This document shows, one piece after another, positions 1 through 6,899 of a stretch of DNA of 64,000 bases (positions within the stretch are counted from its first letter, which is position 1; each line of letters opens with the position of its first letter). Position numbers and translations under genes: made by a program. A model generated the notes under the pieces. It saw only the letters and a list, made by a program, of their open reading frames with translations, was not told the DNA's origin and ran no database searches. Source of the stretch: Arthrobacter celericrescens (GTDB lineage: Bacteria; Actinomycetota; Actinomycetes; Actinomycetales; Micrococcaceae); NCBI RefSeq assembly GCF_003614925.1, contig NZ_QYLP01000101.1, positions 110,202 to 174,201 on the forward strand, written 5' to 3'.

Positions 1-21
1 GACAGCGCGCAGTAGCCGGCG

Positions 22-522
22 ATGATACGTACGCCGTCCTCAGCGGTCAGGGCTGCTGAAATGGGCGCTTGTCGGGCCGATCGCGCGTACTACTTCGCCC
101 AGGACTCAGATCGCAGGATATTCGCGTACACACAGGCCGAATGGGGCTTGGGCGGTGCCCAGCCATTTGGCAACTACACGGCACGAAACATGCTGACTAT
201 GAGCCTCGTCGTAGCCGGCCTGACCATCCCGGCACTCGCATCGCCCGTCCTTTTTGTCCTCGGCGCGGTCGGCCTGAACCCTGGCGTGGCACTTCTGTTC
301 CTCGTCTGCACGCTCCTGTTCACCGGCGGCTGGCTGCTGGGCGTCCAGTCCCTGCGGGGAGAATTGCGCGCGCGTAAACTCCGGCATAAGCGTGGGCTTC
401 CCAAACCCTATGTGATTGTGACCGATGACCAGGCCCGCCAGTGGTTCACGGCAAACCCGGGCAGCATCGCCATTGTCAGGGACAATTTCACGGAGAGTAC
501 GCACCCTTTCCCCGGTGAATAG
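22..522 (+). CDS. Small two-helix membrane protein, YTxxEWG family (copy A)
   Basis: I do not recognise a named family. The 166-residue product has a soluble N-terminus containing YTQAEWGLGG (about residues 36-45), two hydrophobic segments at about 59-80 and 85-105, and a basic stretch (RARKLRHKRGLPKP) leading to a short soluble tail ending HPFPGE. The layout suggests an inner-membrane hairpin with both tails in the cytoplasm. A decayed paralogue lies at 3203-3715, and the proteins at 2412-2819 and 2896-3199 share the same plan (YTxxE[WY]G, two helices, basic KLRxxRxLPxP tail). It is close to a WXG100-type effector gene, so an immunity or secretion-accessory role is possible but unproven. The start is uncertain: an ATG at 61 is an alternative. 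Confidence 0.7.
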   Translation: MIRTPSSAVRAAEMGACRADRAYYFAQDSDRRIFAYTQAEWGLGGAQPFGNYTARNMLTMSLVVAGLTIPALASPVLFVLGAVGLNPGVALLFLVCTLLFTGGWLLGVQSLRGELRARKLRHKRGLPKPYVIVTDDQARQWFTANPGSIAIVRDNFTESTHPFPGE

Positions 523-585
523 GCTGAATTGCTTCGGTAGCTCCTGAAGGAACCCTGTTCGTGCTCACCAAAGCTGCAGGACCGC

Positions 586-600
586 GACAGCGCACAGTAG
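586..600 (+). repeat. 15-bp direct repeat shared with the window start
   Basis: GACAGCGCACAGTAG here matches bases 1-15 of the window (GACAGCGCGCAGTAG) at 14 of 15 positions. One copy precedes copy A and the other precedes the WXG100-type gene. This may be a remnant of segmental duplication within the island. Confidence 0.45.
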
Positions 601-697
601 GGACTTATCCACAGGGGAAGAAGTCCCCATCGCACGCCGAAACCGGGAAAACCTAGAGTCAAGACGAGACTTACACCTTCTTGACGCAGGGGGATCT

Positions 698-1768
698 TTG
701 ACCGGCAACATCTGGGGCGCGGACGTCGCGCAGCTTCGAACACTCGCGCAGCAATTCGGGCAGGTTTCCGACACGCTGTTGCAGAGCTCATCCCTGCTGA
801 CGAATCAAATCAACAACAACCCGTCTTGGAAGGGCAGCGACGCCACACGGTTTCGTTCGGACTGGAACGGCAACCACCGGGCACTCATCCAACGGACGGC
901 CCGTGCCCTTAAGGACGAATCCCGCAAACTGCTCGATAACGCAAAGGAGCAGGAGAAGGCCAGCAACAGCTCCGGGGGTAGTCCGTCCACCCTCGGGGCC
1001 GCCAGCGACGCAACTCCGGCAATCCTCGGTGGCGCGCTGGCGGGTGGGGTCAGCGCGTTAAGGGCGGGCCTCACCGCACAAAAGTTCATCAAGGCCCCGC
1101 TCACCCTCGCTAAGCACGTCGGGCAGTATGGCTGGGTGCTGAAGAACCAACGGGCTGACTTAATTGAGTCGTTTGCGCAGGGACGCCACCGCATCGGCGG
1201 ACCGGGCTTTGCCGCTCACCGGATCCTTGGGAACTCTGCCCTCGATGACCTGCTGAAGGGTTCTGGAACCGCCAACCGCGGGCTCGGGCTGATCGACAAA
1301 GCCTCCGATATCGCATCGCTGAAGAACCTGAATCAACACGTTGGCATACTGTCTAAGTTCGGCCCTATCTTGGAGGAAAAACCTTGGCTTGGGCCCGGCA
1401 CCAAGGTCGAATGGCTGGGCAAGTCGGGCCTGGCACGGGGACTCGGGTGGGCCGGAATTGGCTTCAGCACCTACGACTCGGTCAAGAGCTTCGCAGACGG
1501 CGATATCAAGGCAGGCTTGGGGAGCGCGGGCAAGGCCATTCTTGGCGTCGGCTGCTTCATGCCGCCTCCGGCAGGGACCATCTGCCAAGTCGCCAGCGTC
1601 GGTATTGCCATTTACGAGAATTGGGAGACCATCAGCAACGTCGGCAAGAATATCGGAGAAGGCGTGGTCAATGCCGTGACTGACCCCGGGAAATTCGTCA
1701 GCGAAACGAAAGATGCCGTGTTCGACGCGGGCAAGTCCATAGGCAAGTTCCTCGGATTCGGCGATTAG
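698..1768 (+). CDS. WXG100-headed putative type VII secretion effector
   Basis: The first ~95 residues have the length and helical character of a WXG100 (ESAT-6-like) domain, with the turn motif W-K-G at residues 44-46. Such domains direct actinobacterial proteins to type VII (ESX) secretion. The rest of the 356 residues has a Gly/Ala-rich hydrophobic stretch near 105-130 and a second hydrophobic, glycine-rich region near 245-310, ending in an amphipathic tail. I see no nuclease, NADase or deaminase motif, so a membrane-acting or structural role is as likely as an enzymatic one. A YENWE sequence fits the YxxxD/E secretion signal but lies far downstream of the WXG domain and may be chance. The start is TTG at 698, preceded by a purine-rich GCAGGGGGA ribosome site. 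The gene is followed 9 bases later by 1778-2425, probably in one operon. Confidence 0.7.
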   Translation: MTGNIWGADVAQLRTLAQQFGQVSDTLLQSSSLLTNQINNNPSWKGSDATRFRSDWNGNHRALIQRTARALKDESRKLLDNAKEQEKASNSSGGSPSTLGAASDATPAILGGALAGGVSALRAGLTAQKFIKAPLTLAKHVGQYGWVLKNQRADLIESFAQGRHRIGGPGFAAHRILGNSALDDLLKGSGTANRGLGLIDKASDIASLKNLNQHVGILSKFGPILEEKPWLGPGTKVEWLGKSGLARGLGWAGIGFSTYDSVKSFADGDIKAGLGSAGKAILGVGCFMPPPAGTICQVASVGIAIYENWETISNVGKNIGEGVVNAVTDPGKFVSETKDAVFDAGKSIGKFLGFGD

Positions 1769-1777
1769 GAGACATTC

Positions 1778-2425
1778 ATGACCGTTCAGGACCCGCCCCA
1801 AAAGGAACCCCGCCTGGGCGTCGACGTCATCGGCTTCGGTGTGGGTGAGTTCGCCTATCTGCTTAACGTATTCGAAGGCCCGGCACGCGACCGTTCAGTC
1901 AGCACTTTCCGGGCTGAGGAGATGATCGACGATGTAACACTGTCCACGGCCGGTGCCTCTTCTCTATTGGCTCGGGACTTGGCCGCAATCGACGCGGACG
2001 GCGATCTCGGCGTGAAGGGCGTGGCAGCCGCTGTCGCTTCGGCGCTGGGGCAGGCAACCCGGTGGACAGAGATCTCGCTCCTGACTAGCGAGGCGGTTGA
2101 CAATGTTGTACTTCTGGAGGCACCAGGAGTTTCCATAATGCTGCAGCCGCGACTGTTGGGCACTTGGTTCGCATTTGCGCAGGATCCGCAACTTAGTTCT
2201 GCCGAGGCAACTCTGCGGTTGGTGCGGCAGCATGTCGAGCGGAACCATGGCGGCACCGCATACCTTGTCTTCAAGACCCTGGCTACCGAGCAACACCTAC
2301 TGATCCGCCGTGGGGAGTCGTCCTGGATTACCGGTGTACCCGATTTCGACAAAGATGAGGTCGCTGAAACCCCAGGCCTGGACAATGCCGGACTGCTCGT
2401 TGCAATTGAGGATGCCCGTGGCTAG
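1778..2425 (+). CDS. Hypothetical soluble protein, putative effector partner or chaperone
   Basis: The 215-residue protein has no signal peptide or membrane segment. Its layout of a helical N-terminal half (with GASSLLARDLAAIDADGDL near 65-85) and a mixed C-terminal half loosely recalls EspG-type ESX chaperones, but this is weak and I would not assign the family. It starts 9 bases after the WXG100-type gene behind GGAGACATTC, a good ribosome site, and its end overlaps the start of the two-helix membrane protein gene. Tight coupling suggests it acts with the upstream effector, as chaperone, adaptor or immunity protein. It has no recognisable catalytic motif. Confidence 0.65.
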   Translation: MTVQDPPQKEPRLGVDVIGFGVGEFAYLLNVFEGPARDRSVSTFRAEEMIDDVTLSTAGASSLLARDLAAIDADGDLGVKGVAAAVASALGQATRWTEISLLTSEAVDNVVLLEAPGVSIMLQPRLLGTWFAFAQDPQLSSAEATLRLVRQHVERNHGGTAYLVFKTLATEQHLLIRRGESSWITGVPDFDKDEVAETPGLDNAGLLVAIEDARG

Positions 2426-2819
2426 ACACAGTGAAGGAGTTCCGCAGGACCCAAACTACGTGCCGCCGCAGCGTTCCGGGGACCAACTGATCTATCGCCG
2501 GGCTGAGAACGGAGAACTGGTGGGCTACACGCCAGCCGAGTACGGCGTTCGCAAGGACGACGGCGGCGGAATGGTCAAGCCGGTTAATAGTTCGGGCGGG
2601 CTTCTGTTCCTCGCGGTCTTTGTGTCGCTTCTTGCCGGTGGAGTTGTGTACGGCATCACTCGGATCGCGATCGACGGCACGTGGGAAATACTAGGCGAGG
2701 TTTGGTGGGTTGTGCCTGCGGGAATCTTCGTGCCCGTGGCAGCCTGGTACGGCTATCTCAAGGAGCGCCGGGCCGAGAAACTGCGCAAAGTCCGCAACCT
2801 CCCGCGACCGGTGGATTAG
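2412..2819 (+). CDS. Small two-helix membrane protein, YTxxEYG family (copy B)
   Basis: About 135 residues: a soluble N-terminus with GVPQDPNYVPP and GYTPAEYG, two hydrophobic segments (about 62-82 and 96-116) separated by GTWEILGEVWW, and a basic tail RRAEKLRKVRNLPRPVD. Start is ATG at 2412 or GTG at 2418, both overlapping the end of the previous gene, which indicates translational coupling. The overall plan matches copy A, so A and B look like divergent members of one family. A truncated tandem duplicate follows at 2896-3199. Function is unknown; coupling to a putative type VII effector suggests immunity or secretion-accessory roles (inference). Confidence 0.7.
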   Translation: MPVARHSEGVPQDPNYVPPQRSGDQLIYRRAENGELVGYTPAEYGVRKDDGGGMVKPVNSSGGLLFLAVFVSLLAGGVVYGITRIAIDGTWEILGEVWWVVPAGIFVPVAAWYGYLKERRAEKLRKVRNLPRPVD

Positions 2820-2895
2820 GTCTTGCGCCAACCGACCGGCCCCGACGTTGAGCATGCCACGCCTTTTGTTCTGCTGACCGTGAACGCGGACGGCC

Positions 2896-3199
2896 GTGAC
2901 GAGGCGTAGTCACGGGGTCCCTCAGGACGCGGCCTATGTGCCGTCGTCGGGTGCCGGCAAGGCGCTTGTTTACCGCAGGGCTGCTCTTCCTCGCTTTACT
3001 ACTCACGGCGTGTTTTGGAGGTCTCGTTTACGGAGTAATTCAGGTCGCCGTCCAGGGTACTTGGCACATCCTGGGCGAAGTGTGGTGGGTTTTTCCTGCA
3101 TGCCTATACCCCTTCACCTTCGCATGGGCCAGCTATCTTAAGGAACGCCGGGCCGAGAAGCTGCGCAAAGCCCGCAACCTCCCGCGACCGGTCGAGTGA
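2896..3199 (+). pseudogene. Decayed tandem duplicate of copy B (98-bp internal deletion)
   Basis: The frame starting at GTG 2896 encodes TRRSHGVPQDAAYVPS...LVYRRA, matching the N-terminus of copy B. The matching C-terminal half, from GLLFLALLL to RAEKLRKARNLPRPVE, continues in another frame to 3199. Against copy B the bases between two GGGCT sequences (2500-2504 and 2598-2602) are missing. That is 98 bases, which shifts the frame and removes the YTPAEYG region. The C-terminal half could still be translated as a two-helix fragment from 2936, but a functional full-length product is unlikely. A sequencing error cannot explain a 98-base loss. Confidence 0.8.
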
Positions 3200-3202
3200 G
3201 AC

Positions 3203-3715
3203 TTGAAATTGGGAAGCATGCCTGATCTCCAAACCACAATCCGCAAAGGTCCACGCCGGAAGTACTTCTACGGCTTCGGCCAGGGAGACACCATTCATGC
3301 CTACACTCCCGAAGAGTGGGGACTTGGTGGATCGGTGGCATCCAACGCGAGCAACTCCACACACAGTCTGGTGGTTCTCATCCTGATCGAGCCGTAATTA
3401 CCGTGCCGGCTCTTCTTGCCCCGATCTGGCTGGCTATCGGGGCCCTCCGCCTAAATATCGGTGTCGTCCTCTTGTGCCTCTTCTGCACTGTCCTCTTCAC
3501 AGGCGGATGGTTCTTCGTGCTGAAAGCCATCCGGGAGGAGATTTCGTGCGCGGAAGTTCAGGCAGGCACGCGGACTGCCAAAGCCCTGGTATGCGGTCAC
3601 GGACGATCAGGCGCGGAACTGGTTCGAGCAGCGCGCTGGAACCGTGGCCATCACCAGGGAAAACTTCCCCAACAGCGCCCGTCCGTTTCCGGGCGAAGAG
3701 CGAACCGATGGATAA
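3203..3715 (+). pseudogene. Frameshifted paralogue of copy A
   Basis: Three consecutive frames together reproduce copy A. Residues from TTG 3203 or ATG 3218 give YFYGFGQGDTIHAYTPEEWGLGG...SLVV. The next frame gives AVITVPALLAPIWLAIGAL...LLCLFCTVLFTGGW. From 3545 the first frame returns with RARKFRQARGLPKPW...TDDQARNWF...RPFPGE, stopping at 3713-3715. Compared with copy A there are 14 extra bases after SLVV (about 3376-3389) and one extra T in the TTT run at 3542-3544. The two changes restore the original frame, but the membrane region between them is read out of frame after a stop at 3395-3397. It is most likely a pseudogene; a single-base sequencing error could explain the second shift but not the first. 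Confidence 0.8.
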
Positions 3716-3737
3716 ACGGTAGGCGTAGGCTCGTGCC

Positions 3738-3926
3738 ATGGAGCTCCTCCTGGGAATCCCGGCCGTTGCACTGCTCATGACTGTCCTTGCCCTCTACCGA
3801 AGCAGGCAGGATCGCAGGCGCAAGGCGATCCGACCGCCGCGGCATCGCGGCAGCTTCCAGTCCGAAAGGGGCCGGGTTTACAGCAACGCTCCCAGCCACA
3901 ACGCGAGCCCGAGCGACGGAACCTGA
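3738..3926 (+). CDS. Possible small single-helix membrane peptide
   Basis: A 62-residue reading frame with one N-terminal hydrophobic segment (LLLGIPAVALLMTVLAL, residues 3-19) followed by a strongly basic region. It sits just after the decayed copy A paralogue, with only a weak purine-rich sequence before ATG 3738. The pattern is that of a small type I membrane peptide, but GC-rich DNA can produce this by chance and no homologue is recognised. Confidence 0.35.
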   Translation: MELLLGIPAVALLMTVLALYRSRQDRRRKAIRPPRHRGSFQSERGRVYSNAPSHNASPSDGT

Positions 3927-4000
3927 CCGACGAAGGTGCGCGCCGCCGTCGTTCGTTCAGGGGGTGACGTAACCGACTGCGCCCTGCCGTTCGCGAAGTC

Positions 4001-4006
4001 TAAACT
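4001..4006 (+). promoter_or_regulatory. Leaderless -10 element of asd
   Basis: TAAACT lies exactly 6 bases before ATG 4013 and no Shine-Dalgarno sequence is present, so transcription should begin at or next to the start codon. Confidence 0.55.
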
Positions 4007-4012
4007 GGTCCA

Positions 4013-5143
4013 ATGACTACAGCAGCTAATCCGTCCGTTGGACTGGTCGGTTGGCGTGGCATGGTCGGCTCCGTCCTGATGCAGCGCATGCAGGACGAGG
4101 GCGACTTCGCCAACATCAACCCGGTGTTCTTCTCCACCTCGAACGCAGGAGGTGCCTCCCCGTCCTTCGCTGATGGGGCCGGCAAGCTCGAGAACGCGTT
4201 CGATATTGAGACGCTGGCGAAGCTGCCGATTATTGTCACCGCCCAGGGCGGCGACTACACCAAGCAGGTCCACGGCGAACTGCGCAGCCGCGGCTGGGAC
4301 GGCCTCTGGATCGACGCCGCCTCCACCCTTCGCATGAACGACGACTCGATCATCGTGCTGGACCCGATCAACCGCGACGTCATCGACAAGGGCCTCGCCA
4401 ACGGCACCAAGGACTTCATCGGCGGCAACTGCACCGTGTCCTGCATGCTGATGGGCCTCGGCGGACTGTTCAAGAACGGCCTCGTCGAGTGGGGCACCTC
4501 GATGACCTACCAGGCGGCCTCCGGCGGCGGCGCCCGCCACATGCGCGAGCTCCTCAGCCAGTTCGGCACGCTCAACGCCGAAGTAAGCACCGAACTGGAC
4601 GACCCGGCGTCGGCCATCCTGGACATCGACCGCAAGGTCCTGGCCCACCAGCGCACCGACATCGACGCCACCCAGTTCGGCGTCCCTCTGGCCGGCTCCC
4701 TGATCCCCTGGATTGACGCCGACCTCGGCAATGGCCAGTCCAAGGAAGAGTGGAAGGCCGGGGTCGAAACCAACAAGATCCTGGGCACCTCCGACGAGAA
4801 CCGCATCATCATGGACGGCCTGTGCATCCGCATCGGTGCCATGCGTTCCCACTCCCAAGCCCTGACCCTCAAGCTGCGCGAGGACCTGTCCGTCGCGGAG
4901 ATCGAGAAGCTCCTGGCCGAGGACAACGAGTGGGCCAAGGTGGTTGCGAACTCCAAGGAAGCCTCCATGGCGGATCTCACCCCGGTGGCTGCTTCCGGCA
5001 CCCTGGACATCCCGGTGGGCCGCATCCGCAAGCTCGAAATGGGACCGGAGTACATCAGCGCCTTCACCGTGGGCGACCAGCTCCTGTGGGGCGCGGCCGA
5101 GCCGCTGCGCCGCATGCTAAACATCGCCACCGGCACGCTCTAG
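4013..5143 (+). CDS. asd: Aspartate-semialdehyde dehydrogenase
   Basis: Converts L-aspartyl-4-phosphate and NADPH to L-aspartate 4-semialdehyde, the branch point to lysine/diaminopimelate, threonine and methionine, in the cytoplasm. The 376 residues match the usual length of the E. coli-type enzyme. The nucleotide-binding loop GWRGMVGS is at 13-20 and the catalytic cysteine is C140 in GGNCTVSCML. The substrate-binding segment QAASGGGARHM follows near 167-177. The gene appears monocistronic, with a leaderless promoter just upstream and a strong terminator downstream at 5163-5206. Identification is secure. Confidence 0.96.
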   Translation: MTTAANPSVGLVGWRGMVGSVLMQRMQDEGDFANINPVFFSTSNAGGASPSFADGAGKLENAFDIETLAKLPIIVTAQGGDYTKQVHGELRSRGWDGLWIDAASTLRMNDDSIIVLDPINRDVIDKGLANGTKDFIGGNCTVSCMLMGLGGLFKNGLVEWGTSMTYQAASGGGARHMRELLSQFGTLNAEVSTELDDPASAILDIDRKVLAHQRTDIDATQFGVPLAGSLIPWIDADLGNGQSKEEWKAGVETNKILGTSDENRIIMDGLCIRIGAMRSHSQALTLKLREDLSVAEIEKLLAEDNEWAKVVANSKEASMADLTPVAASGTLDIPVGRIRKLEMGPEYISAFTVGDQLLWGAAEPLRRMLNIATGTL

Positions 5144-5162
5144 GCTGCCAGCGAAAGCACGC

Positions 5163-5206
5163 AAGCCAGGTCCCCGGCGGATTCTTCCGACGGGGACCTG
5201 GCTTTT
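5163..5206 (+). terminator. Intrinsic terminator after asd, possibly bidirectional
   Basis: A perfect 14-bp inverted repeat (AAGCCAGGTCCCCG with its complement at 5191-5204) and a 14-base loop, ending in TTTT. It lies between the convergent genes asd and 5218-6354; the left arm begins with AA on the other strand, so it may serve both. Confidence 0.85.
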
Positions 5207-5217
5207 CCCGGACCAGC

Positions 5218-6354
5218 TCAGCCCGCCATGAACTTCAGGTACTTCGCTGCCTGCACCTCGAAGGAGCGCACGGCCGCCGGCGGCAGCCCGTCGGCGTCGA
5301 AGGGTTCAGGCACGACGGCGGCATTGCGGCCGGTGCCGCTCCTCGCCCAGGTGCCCACCACCGATCCTCCGGCGACGATCATGCGTTTGAAGACCCCGTT
5401 GCCGCCGGGAACAACTTTCTGGGCGTGCTCCGGCGCGAGGACCAGGCTCCGGTCCTTGTAGCCGAGCAGGAACTGGTCGAATCCCGGCAAGGCGAGTAGC
5501 GTGCGGGCGCCGGGAACGCCGTCGTCGAGCAGGGAAGCCGTCTCCGGCGGCACCCAATAGGACGTGCCCCCGAACTCCAGCTCCACCAGCTGCCCGCTGA
5601 TCCGGCCGAGCGCGGCCTTCGCCTCCGCCTTGGGGATCTGCGTCCACCAGCAGAAGTCGTCCACGGTGGCCGGGCCGTGGCTGCGCAGGTACCGGTGCAG
5701 CAGCTCGGTGATGCCCTCGTCGCGGTCCAGTTCCCGCGACTTCGGAATCCATTCCCCAAACGGCATAAAAAGCTGCTGGCCGGCCGCCTTGCCGTTGCTG
5801 CCCGCCATCGGTCCTTGCACCAGCCAGGCGTGCAGGCACAGGGTCCCCAGCAGGTGGACGCCGCGCTGGGCCTTGGTGATCTGGCCGTTTTCCTCGAAGG
5901 CTTCGAAAAGCCGCTCGCGGGTGGCTCCGTCTCCTGAAGCCAGCAGTTCCCCGGCAATGTCCCGGCAGTGGGCGATGTCCTCACTGGAGATTCCCAGTTC
6001 GCGGTGCCGGCCGGCCATGGTCCGGACCATGCGCCCGCCGGTGATCTCCAGCATCCACCGCAGGTCCTGTGGCGGGACCAGGTGCAAGGTGCCACGGAAC
6101 GGCCACGAGCGCACTACGGTGCCCGAGTCCAGGGCCGCCCGCACATCCGATGCCGTGCTGCCGGGAACCCGTTGCCCCACCGCCCACAGGGCGGAGGCAA
6201 GGTCCTGGGCCTGCATGGCCGTCATGTGGCGCACGCACTCCTCCACCGAGGCGAAACCCGCAGGCTCCCCGGGCGCCCGGGCCAGCAGGCCCTGGCCGGC
6301 AAGCCTGAGGCGGCCCATCGTCTTGGCGGTGACACGGCTTTTCGCGGAGACCAT
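5218..6354 (-). CDS. Winged-helix DNA-binding protein, AlkZ-like (HTH_42 family)
   Basis: The 378-residue protein matches the HTH_42 / winged-helix family that includes the DNA glycosylases AlkZ and YcaQ, which excise interstrand crosslinks and alkylated bases. Near the N-terminus it has HMTAMQAQDL with the Q-A-Q triad typical of AlkZ-type catalysis, then SWPFRGTLHLV, a hallmark of the family. The length is normal. Start is ATG at 6354, with TAGGAT 6 bases upstream and no Shine-Dalgarno sequence. It is convergent with asd and divergent from 6426-6899. A repair role is inferred from the motif; some members may only bind DNA. Confidence 0.8.
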   Translation of the reverse strand: MVSAKSRVTAKTMGRLRLAGQGLLARAPGEPAGFASVEECVRHMTAMQAQDLASALWAVGQRVPGSTASDVRAALDSGTVVRSWPFRGTLHLVPPQDLRWMLEITGGRMVRTMAGRHRELGISSEDIAHCRDIAGELLASGDGATRERLFEAFEENGQITKAQRGVHLLGTLCLHAWLVQGPMAGSNGKAAGQQLFMPFGEWIPKSRELDRDEGITELLHRYLRSHGPATVDDFCWWTQIPKAEAKAALGRISGQLVELEFGGTSYWVPPETASLLDDGVPGARTLLALPGFDQFLLGYKDRSLVLAPEHAQKVVPGGNGVFKRMIVAGGSVVGTWARSGTGRNAAVVPEPFDADGLPPAAVRSFEVQAAKYLKFMAG

Positions 6355-6360
6355 GCCCCC

Positions 6361-6366
6361 ATCCTA
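6361..6366 (-). promoter_or_regulatory. Leaderless -10 element of the AlkZ-like gene
   Basis: On the minus strand TAGGAT is separated by 6 bases (GGGGGC) from ATG 6354. Confidence 0.5.
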
Positions 6367-6413
6367 GGGGCTGCTGCCCACCGGGCTTCCAGCCTTCGCA
6401 CAGCAGCTTTCCC

Positions 6414-6419
6414 TAGGGT
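6414..6419 (+). promoter_or_regulatory. Leaderless -10 element of the 6426 gene
   Basis: TAGGGT stands 6 bases before ATG 6426. With the element at 6361-6366 it forms a compact divergent promoter pair. Confidence 0.45.
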
Positions 6420-6425
6420 GAAAGC

Positions 6426-6899
6426 ATGCTTTTCGGAGAGAGCGGTACGCTCCTACGGCCCCTGAGCCGGCGTTTGGCGGCCTTCGCCTGGGCTTTGGCC
6501 GGCGTCGGGCTGGTCTGCGGGCTGGCCGTCGCCGTCGGCTCGGGCGTGCGGCTCAGCCCGCCGATGCAGGCCGTACAGCTCGCGGGCCTCGCCGGGACCG
6601 CAGCCTCCGCCCTGTTTCTTGTCCTCGCCATCTGCACCCAGCCCGGCAGGGAACGGCAGGACCGGTCAGCGCGAAGCGGAACGGACGAACAGGCACGCGC
6701 CTTCCTGCTGGCCGCCGTCGTCATGCTGGTGGCGGTGGCAGGCTTCGCGGCCGCGGGCTGGGTCTCCCCCACGGGACCGTCGCCGCAAAGCACCGCGTTC
6801 AGCCAAGTCTTCCTGCTGGGGGCCGTGGATTGCGGCCTGACCTTCCTGCTGTTGAACAAGTCGACAGGCAAAGGGGCCCGGACACCGGAAAAGCCCTAG
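6426..6899 (+). CDS. Hypothetical four-helix membrane protein
   Basis: I do not recognise the family. The 157-residue protein has four hydrophobic segments at about 17-38, 46-67, 90-112 and 124-143, with a charged loop (CTQPGRERQDRSARSGTDEQ) between the second and third, and a short basic C-terminus. It could be a small integral membrane protein of unknown role. It is transcribed alone from a leaderless-looking start, and its stop overlaps the end of the convergent murB gene by 4 bases. Confidence 0.7.
   Translation: MLFGESGTLLRPLSRRLAAFAWALAGVGLVCGLAVAVGSGVRLSPPMQAVQLAGLAGTAASALFLVLAICTQPGRERQDRSARSGTDEQARAFLLAAVVMLVAVAGFAAAGWVSPTGPSPQSTAFSQVFLLGAVDCGLTFLLLNKSTGKGARTPEKP

Noticed and set aside
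605..613. Perfect DnaA-box-like TTATCCACA.
   Set aside because: A single copy with no cluster, no dnaA/dnaN and no AT-rich unwinding region. Chance occurrence is plausible, so it is not an origin.
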